Source: JBBSZK01 sp964354995 (lineage in GTDB: Archaea; Nanobdellota; Nanobdellia; Pacearchaeales; GW2011-AR1). Taken from it: 18,920 nucleotides of DNA. The notes beneath the pieces are model-generated. The model was given only the letters and a program-made list of their open reading frames with translations, did not search any database and was not told where the DNA came from. The translations under genes and the position numbers were made by a program. The DNA lies in contig CAYHBQ010000015.1 of the NCBI GenBank assembly GCA_964354995.1, positions 1-18,920 of the forward strand, read 5' to 3'. Below are positions 1 to 7,516 of this stretch, piece after piece (within the stretch, counting starts at the first letter, position 1; each line of letters starts with the position of its first letter).

Positions 1-447
1 GTTGGAGGGAAGGTTGTTATTGACTATTTGCGAGAATCTGCAGCTTCGTATATTTATTCAAATCCTATTTCTCCCGCGTCTGCCTGTGCGGCGCTCGCGT
101 CAGTTCGATTTGTCGATAGCTCCGAGGGAGTTCGGCTTTTAGAAACGTTACGAGAGAACATTGCATTTTTCAAATCTGAAATGTGCAACGCAGGTTTTAG
201 GTTTGCTGCTGAATCTAATCACCCTATTCAGCCGCTTTTGGCGGGGGATACCCCGACGACAAAACAATTCGCTCGCAACTTGTTTGAACAAGGGATTCTT
301 GTAACTCCCATTAATTATCCTGTTGTTCCCAAAGGGAAAGATGAGATACGCGTACAGCTCTCTGCGCTTCATGGGAAAAATGAAATAGCCACATTTATCA
401 ACGAAGCGGTTGTGTGTGCTCGAACGATTGGGCTTTTTAAGAATTAG
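1..447 (+). CDS. 2-amino-3-ketobutyrate CoA ligase-like PLP enzyme (alpha-oxoamine synthase family), 3' part only
   Basis: The reading frame is open from base 1, so the start lies outside the window; 148 C-terminal residues are visible. They match the small domain of the alpha-oxoamine synthases (glycine C-acetyltransferase, 8-amino-7-oxononanoate synthase, serine palmitoyltransferase). The visible landmarks are a glycine-rich stretch, then a Tyr-Ile-Tyr-Ser-Asn-Pro segment around residue 20, and near the end PVVPKGKDEIRVQLSALH, which closely resembles glycine C-acetyltransferase (KBL). Such enzymes use PLP to condense an amino acid with an acyl-CoA. The PLP lysine would lie upstream and is not visible. 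The 3' end overlaps the convergent dehydrogenase gene by 11 bases. It sits at the edge of a sugar-biosynthesis island, so a specialised role is possible, but the exact substrate cannot be read from this fragment. Confidence 0.8.
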   Translation, partial: VGGKVVIDYLRESAASYIYSNPISPASACAALASVRFVDSSEGVRLLETLRENIAFFKSEMCNAGFRFAAESNHPIQPLLAGDTPTTKQFARNLFEQGILVTPINYPVVPKGKDEIRVQLSALHGKNEIATFINEAVVCARTIGLFKN

Positions 448-1225
448 CGAATCGATTAATAAATTCTTGAGGGAGATTATGACCTGTATATATCTTAAAT
501 TGATCTGCGGCTTGATACGCAGTGAGCATTCTTCCAGGAATAACGATCTTCTCAAGCGCGCGAGCGTCACGTATAAGTGTTGTGTCACCAACGACTGCAT
601 CTAGTACATATAAAAAGAGGGTAAGAAACTTTTTTGCGAGAGGGGTTTCGTCGGGACCCATTCCGCGATTTGTTGCATTAATTAACCAGTGTGCTCTGAT
701 AGAGGAAATTTCGCTCTCATCTATAACAGAGCCATTGCCAATTCTTTGGACCATGGACTCTGCATGTTCTCTTGTTCTGTTCATAACGTATAGATTTGCT
801 CCCTTGTCAAGCACTGCAGCACCAAGTGCGTGAGCAACGCCTCCTGCGCCTAAGAGAACTACGCGTTTTCCGAACACATCTGACTCATTTAGTAACTTGC
901 CTGCGCCCGTATAATCTGTGTTGAATCCTATAAGTCGCCCGTCTTGATTTAAAATTGTATTGACTGCACCGGTTCTTTCTGCGGAGACGTCTCGTTCATC
1001 AACCAGCTCGTAGACTCTCTTTTTATGGGGCATTGAGACGCTGCAGCCTTTACAATTATCGCGTACAATTTTTAACATCGATTCGAGTTCTGAAGCGTTT
1101 ACTTTTAGAGGAATATACATATAATCCAGGCCCAATAGGCTGTATCCCCGGTTATGAAACTCTCTTCCAAACGTTCCAGGTCTTTCCGCGATAGAGATGC
1201 ATACCTTCTTTGACTCTGGGCTCAT
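437..1225 (-). CDS. Shikimate dehydrogenase-like protein, HI0607/SDHL type
   Basis: A 262-residue AroE-fold NADP-dependent oxidoreductase. Core motifs are present: SMPHK (residues 64-68, catalytic Lys68), GAVNT (86-90), FNTD (101-104, catalytic Asp104), the Rossmann loop GAGGVA (126-131) and NRT (149-151), typical of NADP binding. The two substrate-binding serines of true AroE (Ser-x-Ser before Pro near residue 15) are absent; the segment reads ERPGTFGREFHN. That RPGxFGxxFHN pattern is the signature I recall for the HI0607-like SDHL subfamily, whose shikimate activity is reported to be weak. I therefore do not call this a housekeeping aroE. The frame extends upstream to a TTG at 1237, but the ATG at 1225 lies 25 bases after a TATA box and is preferred. 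It is divergent from the GT2 gene and convergent with the PLP enzyme. Confidence 0.82.
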   Translation of the reverse strand: MSPESKKVCISIAERPGTFGREFHNRGYSLLGLDYMYIPLKVNASELESMLKIVRDNCKGCSVSMPHKKRVYELVDERDVSAERTGAVNTILNQDGRLIGFNTDYTGAGKLLNESDVFGKRVVLLGAGGVAHALGAAVLDKGANLYVMNRTREHAESMVQRIGNGSVIDESEISSIRAHWLINATNRGMGPDETPLAKKFLTLFLYVLDAVVGDTTLIRDARALEKIVIPGRMLTAYQAADQFKIYTGHNLPQEFINRFANS

Positions 1226-1246
1226 TGAACCTTGCAAATGTCGTTG

Positions 1247-1254
1247 TTTAAAAA
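1247..1254 (-). promoter_or_regulatory. TATA box for the SDH-like gene
   Basis: TTTAAAAA on the plus strand, centred about 25 bases before ATG 1225 on the minus strand. It selects ATG 1225 over the upstream TTG 1237. Confidence 0.6.
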
Positions 1255-1274
1255 GATTACTAAAGCGAACCTTT

Positions 1275-1281
1275 TTTAATA
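1275..1281 (+). promoter_or_regulatory. TATA box for the GT2 gene
   Basis: TTTAATA centred about 23 bases before ATG 1301, within the T-run at 1272-1277. Confidence 0.5.
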
Positions 1282-1300
1282 GTAAAAAAGAGAAGAGACT

Positions 1301-2260
1301 ATGTATAGCGTGAAGGACATCTGTATTATTATTCCGACGTACAACCGCGCAGAAGATCTCCGTGTAACACTCGAGTCGATAAAGCCCTATATTGCAAGGT
1401 TAGGGGAAATTATTATTGTTGACCAAAGCACCGATGATTTAACTAAAAAGTTAGTCGGTTCCCTAAGAAAAAAGAACATAACATACGTTCGATCTGATGT
1501 TCCTGCGCTTACGGTCGCGCGAAATAGGGGGGTTAAGGCCGCTTCGCGTTCGTCGAAGCTGATACTCTTCATTGATGATGATGTTAGTCTTGACAAAGGC
1601 TACTTTGATGAGATTGTTCGCGTCTTTAATGAGCATCCGAATGCTCTGGGCGTCGGAGGGTATTACCTTGCGCCAGGGATGTGCGAGGGACGATTTGAAC
1701 GGGCGATACGTAGACTATTTTTAATTGAGCATCATGCACGAAACAGCGCGCGTGTTCTTTCTGCGTATGGGGCAGTTTATCCATCGGAGCTTGATTCAAT
1801 AATCGCTGCGCAATGGATACCGGGATTCAACATGACTTTCAAAAGAGAAATATTTTCCAAAATGAAATTTGATGAAAAATTGCGACGCTATTCCCTTGCA
1901 GAAGATTTCGATTTCACGTATCGCGTACACTCTCTAAGCCCGGGTTCCCTCTACTTGACTCCCCTTGCAAAACTAGTGCATCGCGTTTCAAGTGTTGAGA
2001 GGTATCCGGCTAAGCGAATAAGTTACATGAACCAAGCCCATCATTTCTACCTCAATTATAAAAATTTCAACAAGAATGCTAAAGAAGCAGTCATCTTTCT
2101 TTGGGCCATTTTTGGAATCACGTTTCTCAGAATCGCGCTCTATTTGATTAAGCCCTCCATGCGCAATCGACTTAAGTTATATTATTATTTCACCTCCCTC
2201 GTTTATTGTATGGGCCATCTTTCTGACGTGAAAAAAGGGATCTTCTATATTCCTGACTAA
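1301..2260 (+). CDS. Family 2 glycosyltransferase, membrane-associated
   Basis: A 319-residue GT-A fold inverting glycosyltransferase. The N-terminus holds the nucleotide-sugar binding strand (IIIPTYNR, residues 9-16) and the metal/nucleotide site is IDDDV with the Asp triad at 92-94. The acceptor region shows PGFNM around 174 and the catalytic-base motif AEDFDF (200-205). A hydrophobic helix at about 263-283 near the C-terminus suggests membrane attachment. The family adds single sugars to lipid-linked or surface glycans; donor and acceptor cannot be predicted. The ATG at 1301 follows a TATA box by about 24 bases. Its stop codon is directly adjacent to the stop codon of the convergent methyltransferase, with no spacer. 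Confidence 0.9.
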   Translation: MYSVKDICIIIPTYNRAEDLRVTLESIKPYIARLGEIIIVDQSTDDLTKKLVGSLRKKNITYVRSDVPALTVARNRGVKAASRSSKLILFIDDDVSLDKGYFDEIVRVFNEHPNALGVGGYYLAPGMCEGRFERAIRRLFLIEHHARNSARVLSAYGAVYPSELDSIIAAQWIPGFNMTFKREIFSKMKFDEKLRRYSLAEDFDFTYRVHSLSPGSLYLTPLAKLVHRVSSVERYPAKRISYMNQAHHFYLNYKNFNKNAKEAVIFLWAIFGITFLRIALYLIKPSMRNRLKLYYYFTSLVYCMGHLSDVKKGIFYIPD

Positions 2261-2986
2261 TTATTTTGTTGCTTCGACGGTGTAGCCCATTGTCCAAACT
2301 CTGACGCGATCAATAGCATCGAGGTGAAAAAGAATGAATGAAAATAAAATCTTGAAGAGCACAAGATCTATCGCGCTCAAGAGATAATAAATCGGCTTTA
2401 TGTGTTTCCATTGTTCTGCAAGACTATTGAATCGTAATGCATCGGCTAAAAATTTGAAATAGCCCCCCATGGGGGTTATTTTATATTTTCTGAATCCTGC
2501 TGTGCGCAGTACACTTTCTAGACCGTACTTGGTGAAATAAAAATAATTATGAGGTGCTTGATGAATCATCCATCCTTGGGGCGTCGTCAGATAGAGTTTT
2601 CCTCCCTTTTTCAACACACGATACATTTCATCCATAACTCTTTGAGGAAACTCCACGTGCTCGAGTACCTCTGTAGATAGAACTATATCGTACGTGCCGG
2701 TTGATTTGGGAATATTATCGAGGCTGCAAGTAAAATCGAGTATCTTGTCATGATCAACAAAGTCGGTCGATTCATATCGGCAATGACGAAAAAACGGCTT
2801 ATAGGGGCAAGGGCCTGCACCCGCATCCAAAACTCTTGCACCGTGGGGAGTTCTCTTGGCAGATTGTTTAACAAACGTTTCGATTGCATGGCGGCGAGGG
2901 TTCAATTGCAACCTAAACGACTTCGGAAAAAGATTAATGACGCTTTGAATTCTCGTATCTCTGCCCGTCACCCTATCCCTTGTCAT
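2261..2986 (-). CDS. Class I SAM-dependent methyltransferase
   Basis: A 241-residue protein with a Methyltransf_11-type core. SAM-binding motif I is VLDAGAG (residues 52-58). An acidic second strand follows, then STEVLEHV (104-111), the typical motif before the post-IV region, and LKKGGKLYLTTP (125-136). The C-terminal part (about 200-222) is strongly hydrophobic, suggesting membrane association, unusual for a plain small-molecule enzyme and consistent with a lipid-linked glycan acceptor. The ATG at 2986 has a TATA element about 26 bases upstream; this is the same TTTAAA that serves the divergent flippase gene. Likely methylates a sugar or lipid-linked intermediate of the island; the target is inferred only from context. 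Confidence 0.87.
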   Translation of the reverse strand: MTRDRVTGRDTRIQSVINLFPKSFRLQLNPRRHAIETFVKQSAKRTPHGARVLDAGAGPCPYKPFFRHCRYESTDFVDHDKILDFTCSLDNIPKSTGTYDIVLSTEVLEHVEFPQRVMDEMYRVLKKGGKLYLTTPQGWMIHQAPHNYFYFTKYGLESVLRTAGFRKYKITPMGGYFKFLADALRFNSLAEQWKHIKPIYYLLSAIDLVLFKILFSFILFHLDAIDRVRVWTMGYTVEATK

Positions 2987-3009
2987 GGGGGGGTGATGAA
3001 CGGATTATT

Positions 3010-3016
3010 TTTAAAT
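3010..3016. promoter_or_regulatory. Single TATA element shared by two divergent genes
   Basis: TTTAAAT is the only TATA-like sequence in the 49 bases between the methyltransferase (minus, ATG 2986) and the flippase (plus, ATG 3036). Its centre is about 26 bases from one start and 24 from the other. The TTTAAA core is self-complementary and could bind TBP in both orientations. Confidence 0.6.
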
Positions 3017-3035
3017 TGTTGTTCCATCCAAGAAT

Positions 3036-4595
3036 ATGGCTTCTGAGGAAAAAACAAGGCGATATCTAAACACGTTTGTACGTACCTCGATTTTTGTACT
3101 TTTTAGTATACTTCTTTCTAAAATTTTTACCTATGCTTATAAAATTGCGATTGCCCGACATTTCGGTGCGGAAGTATATGGAAATTTCTCTTTAGCGATC
3201 ATTATCACGGGTTTCTTTATTGCGTTCGCATCGTTAGGCTTCTCTGATGGCTTGGTAAGGTACATATCATATTATTTAGGGAAGAAAGACATTTCAAGAA
3301 TAAAGTACTTTGTTGTTTTTAGTATAAAGGTTATGATGGTAACCGGAGTCCTTGGAGGGTTAGCCCTCTTCTTTTCTGCAGAGTATATTTCTCTTACCTT
3401 TTTCCACACTATTGATCTTTCCATTTATCTTAAAGTATTCAGCCTCATAGTGCCGCTTTCGCTGCTCGGCAGTATGGCAATTGCAATTCTTAGATCGCAT
3501 GAAAAAGCAAAGACTGCTTCATTTATCGTAAGTATTTTCCATAATGGGGTTCGTTTCTTGCTACTCGTGACCCTTATTTTTATGGGTTTAAGGCTAAACT
3601 CTCTTTTGTATTCCTATATCATTTCATATGTGCTCGTGGTTATCGCCGCGTTATACCTTGCCCGAAACAATTTGAGAGAGATATCTCGCAATACTGATTC
3701 TTTAAGTGACGCCGAAAGGGGAGTTTTGAGGAAGGACATCTTCTCCTACTCTTGGCCCCTCGTATTTGTAGGTCTTCTCTTCAGTATGTTTTATTGGATA
3801 GATTCGCTCGTGCTCGGTTATTTTGTGGACGCGACTGTTGTAGGGTACTATAGCGCGGCTGCCACCTTGGCGGGCCTTTTTGTTATGGCTCCTGATTTGT
3901 TCAGTCAACTCTTTTTGCCAATCGTGTCTAAAGAGCTTTCAAGGAAGAATAGCCAGGTTATTAGAGATATTACCAAACAAATTACTAAGTGGATTTATAT
4001 GATTAACATCCCTCTTTTTGCCGCCTTGTTTGTTTTTCCCGATGTTGTTTTGAACCTTTTCTTTGGCCAGGAGTTCGAGGTAGCACAGATTCCTCTTCGG
4101 ATTCTTGCGGTAGGCGGACTCTTCTCTAGTTTTATCAATACATTTACTGCCTTGCTTTCTGCCAAAAAGAAGACTAAGCTAATTCTCTATAATTTTAGTA
4201 TTTTTTCGGCGCTTAATCTTGGACTTAACCTTGCGCTTATACGATTTGGCATGATTGGAGTTGCTATTGCTACGGCGATTTGTTGGATAGGATTTTATTC
4301 CGTGTTGTTTTTCCAGATCCGGAGACAGTATGGATTTTATCCGCTCCAGAGGGCCACCTTCAGGATGACCGTTGCGTCTCTTTTCCTTATTGGACCCCTC
4401 TACCTTTCTGCGCAACAAATTTCTGCTACCTTGGGGTCTATGATGGTGGCCATGGCCTTATTTTGCATGGGCTATTTTGGCCTTTTGTTTGCGACGAGAG
4501 CGCTTGACGAACGTGACTGGCGCATTATTAGCGACTTAAAAATGAAACTGACGAAGGATATTAGCCCGTTTGCACGTTTTTCCCAAAATGAATGA
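3036..4595 (+). CDS. Wzx-type polysaccharide flippase / MATE-like membrane protein
   Basis: A 519-residue protein consisting almost entirely of hydrophobic helices (roughly 12-14 predicted by eye). The N-terminus (RTSIFVLFSILLSKIFTYAY, then ARHFGAEVYGNFSLA) and the central FSYSWPLVFVGLLFSMFYWI segment are characteristic of the polysaccharide-transport branch of the MOP exporter superfamily. Such proteins move lipid-linked oligosaccharides across the cytoplasmic membrane. In this island it would export the glycan built by the neighbouring transferases. Length is in the usual range. The ATG at 3036 follows a TATA box shared with the divergent methyltransferase gene. An archaeal Agl15-like role (S-layer glycan flipping) is possible. 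Confidence 0.9.
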   Translation: MASEEKTRRYLNTFVRTSIFVLFSILLSKIFTYAYKIAIARHFGAEVYGNFSLAIIITGFFIAFASLGFSDGLVRYISYYLGKKDISRIKYFVVFSIKVMMVTGVLGGLALFFSAEYISLTFFHTIDLSIYLKVFSLIVPLSLLGSMAIAILRSHEKAKTASFIVSIFHNGVRFLLLVTLIFMGLRLNSLLYSYIISYVLVVIAALYLARNNLREISRNTDSLSDAERGVLRKDIFSYSWPLVFVGLLFSMFYWIDSLVLGYFVDATVVGYYSAAATLAGLFVMAPDLFSQLFLPIVSKELSRKNSQVIRDITKQITKWIYMINIPLFAALFVFPDVVLNLFFGQEFEVAQIPLRILAVGGLFSSFINTFTALLSAKKKTKLILYNFSIFSALNLGLNLALIRFGMIGVAIATAICWIGFYSVLFFQIRRQYGFYPLQRATFRMTVASLFLIGPLYLSAQQISATLGSMMVAMALFCMGYFGLLFATRALDERDWRIISDLKMKLTKDISPFARFSQNE

Positions 4596-4600
4596 GCTAC

Positions 4601-4609
4601 ATTTAAATA
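4601..4609 (+). promoter_or_regulatory. TATA box for the reductase-cupin unit
   Basis: ATTTAAATA centred 26 bases before ATG 4631. Confidence 0.65.
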
Positions 4610-4630
4610 GGGTAAAACGCGCTCGTTTTA

Positions 4631-5374
4631 ATGGAGAATAGAACCATCCTTACAACCGGAGCTTATGGTAGACTCGGAAAGGTTCTGCAGACGCTTGACT
4701 GGGGCACCTCCGTTTTGCTCACGCCCAATAAGGCTGAATTAGATATTACCAATGAATCAAGTGTGATGCGATATTTTGAAAAACATTCTATTCAGGCCCT
4801 TATACATTGTGCCGCCCTCACCGATATGAAGAAATGTGAACTGGAGCCTTCTCTAGCGATTGCAACTAATGTTGAAGGGACGGCACATGTGGTTCGTGCC
4901 CTGTTAATGCATTGCCCCCAAGCACGAATGATGTATCTGTCGACAGACTATGTGTATCCCTCGTTAAATGGGCCTTATGGTGAAAACGACCTTGTTAAAC
5001 CATTTAATCTCTATGCGACGACCAAACTTGGCGGAGAATGGGTCGCACAAGCAATCCCTAACCATTGCATTATGAGAACGAGCTTTTTTAATCCGGATCA
5101 TATTCCATTTGATTCTGCTCCTTCGGATGCGTTTTGTTCGAAGATTTCTTTTAGGGAGGGTGCAGAAGCAGTGCGATTTCTTTTAGAAAACGATTTTGTG
5201 GGGGTTATCAACGTTGGTCGAGACAAAATAAGCCTTTATGATTTACTGCGCACATACCGCCCCGATATTCGACCCATCTCACTTGAAGAAGTTAATCGTG
5301 CGACGCCCGTTAAACGTGCGCCCGATTCTTCGCTTGATATCTCGCTCTGGAAAAAACTGAGGGGATTGCGATGA
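4631..5374 (+). CDS. RmlD-like NAD(P)-dependent nucleotide-sugar reductase/epimerase
   Basis: A 247-residue short-chain dehydrogenase of the extended family, closest to RmlD (dTDP-4-dehydrorhamnose reductase). It shows the glycine-rich loop TTGAYGRLG (8-16), HCAALTD (59-65), STDYVY (104-109) and the catalytic pair Tyr128-x3-Lys132 in LYATTK. RmlD-like enzymes reduce the 4-keto group of a nucleotide-linked 6-deoxysugar. The protein is slightly shorter than typical RmlD (about 280-300), with a compact C-terminal substrate domain. The stop overlaps the ATG of the next gene (ATGA at 5371-5374), so it is translationally coupled to a cupin. Together the pair resembles a split version of reductase-plus-cupin fusion enzymes. 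The nucleotide donor (GDP or dTDP) is not decided by sequence; Gmd in the island points to GDP. Confidence 0.85.
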   Translation: MENRTILTTGAYGRLGKVLQTLDWGTSVLLTPNKAELDITNESSVMRYFEKHSIQALIHCAALTDMKKCELEPSLAIATNVEGTAHVVRALLMHCPQARMMYLSTDYVYPSLNGPYGENDLVKPFNLYATTKLGGEWVAQAIPNHCIMRTSFFNPDHIPFDSAPSDAFCSKISFREGAEAVRFLLENDFVGVINVGRDKISLYDLLRTYRPDIRPISLEEVNRATPVKRAPDSSLDISLWKKLRGLR

Positions 5375-5751
5375 GCTTCTCTGACGTACGCTACGAACGA
5401 AGAGTAGACCTCCATACTAATGAGAATAGAACTATTTCTACATTGCTCAAGGGAGATATGCTTGGATTTAGCGCGGAACAGGTACGAATTGTACAATTAC
5501 AAAGGGAGGCTACTTTGGGCAATCACTGGAGAGAGTATGCGGAAGTATATGGAGTGGTTGGTGAAGCAAAGATTGTTCTCGAAGAAGTGACTACCAAGAA
5601 AAGAAGCGAATATAATCTTTTAACCGGCGATAGACTCTTCGTCCCTGCAGAAGTTGCTCTGCGGATTGATGCAAAAAAAGAGACCGTCATTATCGCTTGT
5701 GGCGCAGAAACGGATCGAGAAGGAAAAACGCATAAATATATCGTTAATTAG
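5371..5751 (+). CDS. Cupin-fold protein, RmlC/WbjC C-terminal-like
   Basis: A 126-residue single-domain cupin. Beta-strand-rich sequence with GNHWREYAEVYGVVGEA (50-66), which aligns with the first cupin motif; the canonical His-x-His is reduced to His52-x-Arg54, so metal binding is doubtful and an RmlC-like acid/base role is more likely. The second motif is LLTGDRLFVPAEVALRI (83-99). No promoter is visible in front; the ATG lies inside the end of the reductase gene (4-base ATGA overlap), showing co-translation. Likely acts on the same nucleotide sugar, as a 3,5-epimerase-type or ketoisomerase-type enzyme, or as a stability partner. Its 3' end overlaps the convergent glycosyltransferase gene by 4 bases. 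Confidence 0.72.
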   Translation: MSFSDVRYERRVDLHTNENRTISTLLKGDMLGFSAEQVRIVQLQREATLGNHWREYAEVYGVVGEAKIVLEEVTTKKRSEYNLLTGDRLFVPAEVALRIDAKKETVIIACGAETDREGKTHKYIVN

Positions 5752-7439
5752 GCGGCCGATTGTATGAGCGCTGTTGGCTTAAACAGTCTTGCACAGAACG
5801 TGGAAATTTTAACAGCTCTCGGATATTTGGTTCTTCGTAGTATATTTACTAAAAAGTGCTTAAGAAGTGGGGGATTTACAAAGATGGAGTAAAAAAGGAT
5901 TTTATAGAGTGCAGCACTTGTGAATAACCTTTTCTGGTTACGCGCCACTATGAGGTCCAAGTCCAAATATGTAAATAGAATATGGTCTGTGTTAAGCACA
6001 GGAATCCGAGTTATCTTTTTGGTTCGTACAAAGGGGACTGCCAAGAAGGAGACTTCGTTCGTATTGATTTGCATCTTTTTTCCCTCATACATCAAGGCAA
6101 ACTTTTCCACGTTTTTTGAGAAATACCCTTTTTCTACCATGTACTGAGATATATCGATGTTATCATAAACGTAACTCTTATCCTTGAGATAATTATACGC
6201 GTAGTAAAGAGAGAGGGTTGCATAGTCCCCTATGATTAAAGAATTGAGGTATGCGTCGCAGATTGAGACCGGTTTTCCAAGAAGTTTCATCGAATACGTT
6301 TGAAAATAATCCCTATGGGAGAGAGATTCGTGATAGGGGCTCTTGAAGCTAACAAACCGTGCACCACCAATCTTTGATTTCAAGTGTTCTCCTCCTTTTT
6401 TTAAGTCGGCTCTTTCGAGATAAACGACGTGTTCGTTCATACTCGCTCGAGCAGCCATACTGTATAAAGGACGTTTATCTTTTTCTATCGCATAGAACGC
6501 ATCACCGAGCAGTTTTTGATTTGAAAACTTTTTCGTTACTTTTTCATAGGCTTTCTGTGCGATTTTCTCCCGTTCTTTTTCGTGCTTTAAGTAATACACA
6601 ATTTTTTCGTACATTTCTTGTTCAGTCTTGAAGGTTACAAAATCGACGCCTTCGGTAAATTTGGGGAAGTAGCCTTCTACGTATTCGGTGAGTGCAAACG
6701 ACTTGCAGGCGTTTACTGCCATGGACCGCTCAAGAACATGCGGGACTGCAAAGAAGTTTTGAGAGAAGCATAGACTTATTTTTGATTCGTTGATGAATTT
6801 TACGAACGCTTCATCAGAAAGTTTTCCCACGTAGTGATTCTTGAATTCGGGGTAGTCGTCCCAGCCTGCGCCTGCAAGTTTGAAGTTCACCTGCTTCTTA
6901 AGAAGATAGCGTATATATTTTAGACGATCTCCTTTAGGGGTTCCCACAAACACCACGTCGTATTTTTTCTTAAGATTGAGCGGTCTAAATTTTTCAATGT
7001 CGGCACCGAGTACGTCAAACCAAGGTATTCCTGCTTTGTCATATCGTTTTGTGAACTGCAATTGGCTAATAAGTTGGTAATCAATCACTGCCGAATAGGG
7101 CACTGTGTAATGATCGAACTTTATGTCATCATCTCCGTTCCAATGAGTAACTTTGGCGTTAGGCAATATTTCCTTAATTTTAACGAGGGTCTCTGGATAG
7201 AATTCGTCCCATACCAAGAAGAGATGAATGTAGTCGGGTTTTTCTTTTCGCAGGGTTTCAAGAAAACGTCTATTCATCTCTTTCTTACCGTGCTTATATG
7301 TTTCCTCTTGCGGATCAAAATTAACGACTTCTTTGAAAATTTTGCGAAGAGGGATATTGTAAGCTTGATTAATTATCCAATTCACATTGTTAATGGACCA
7401 CATAGCAAGAAGCATTTTTTTGTTGATTTTCTTTGGCAC
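5748..7439 (-). CDS. Two-domain CgeB-like glycosyltransferase with unidentified C-terminal domain
   Basis: A 563-residue protein. Residues 1-325 form a GT-B fold: an N-terminal Rossmann half with HWNGDDD (99-105), then the GT1-like C-terminal half with VVFVGTPKGDR (162-172) and the segment from VLERSMAVNACKSF (235-248) to a repeated-helix end around 300, as in the CgeB / Glycos_trans_1_2 family. The normal family ends near 330-370; here about 235 extra residues follow (330-563). That region starts with MNEHVVYLERADL, contains a conserved-looking block DYFQTYSMKLLGKPVSICD (377-395), and ends with hydrophobic and basic helices. I do not recognise it. The start is GTG at 7439, supported by TTTAAA at 7461-7466. 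Probably transfers a sugar in the island's glycan; donor unknown. Confidence 0.82.
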   Translation of the reverse strand: MPKKINKKMLLAMWSINNVNWIINQAYNIPLRKIFKEVVNFDPQEETYKHGKKEMNRRFLETLRKEKPDYIHLFLVWDEFYPETLVKIKEILPNAKVTHWNGDDDIKFDHYTVPYSAVIDYQLISQLQFTKRYDKAGIPWFDVLGADIEKFRPLNLKKKYDVVFVGTPKGDRLKYIRYLLKKQVNFKLAGAGWDDYPEFKNHYVGKLSDEAFVKFINESKISLCFSQNFFAVPHVLERSMAVNACKSFALTEYVEGYFPKFTEGVDFVTFKTEQEMYEKIVYYLKHEKEREKIAQKAYEKVTKKFSNQKLLGDAFYAIEKDKRPLYSMAARASMNEHVVYLERADLKKGGEHLKSKIGGARFVSFKSPYHESLSHRDYFQTYSMKLLGKPVSICDAYLNSLIIGDYATLSLYYAYNYLKDKSYVYDNIDISQYMVEKGYFSKNVEKFALMYEGKKMQINTNEVSFLAVPFVRTKKITRIPVLNTDHILFTYLDLDLIVARNQKRLFTSAALYKILFYSIFVNPPLLKHFLVNILRRTKYPRAVKISTFCARLFKPTALIQSAA

Positions 7440-7460
7440 GGGGTTGGCACGAACAAACCC

Positions 7461-7466
7461 TTTAAA
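7461..7466 (-). promoter_or_regulatory. TATA box for the CgeB-like gene
   Basis: TTTAAA centred 24-25 bases before the GTG start at 7439; it supports this non-ATG start. Confidence 0.6.
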
Positions 7467-7488
7467 AGATTTGCTGCAGTCAGAAGGC

Positions 7489-7496
7489 TTATAAAT
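7489..7496 (+). promoter_or_regulatory. TATA box for the C-methyltransferase-cupin unit
   Basis: TTATAAAT centred 24-25 bases before ATG 7517. Confidence 0.65.
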
Positions 7497-7516
7497 GAGA
7501 TTTATGGTGCATCTTT

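Noticed and set aside
148..833. Open frames opposite the PLP enzyme and the SDH-like gene
   Set aside because: They are in alternative frames of well-supported genes and have no family motifs.
437..1237. Calling the gene a housekeeping aroE starting at TTG 1237
   Set aside because: The shikimate-binding serines are missing and the promoter spacing favours ATG 1225.
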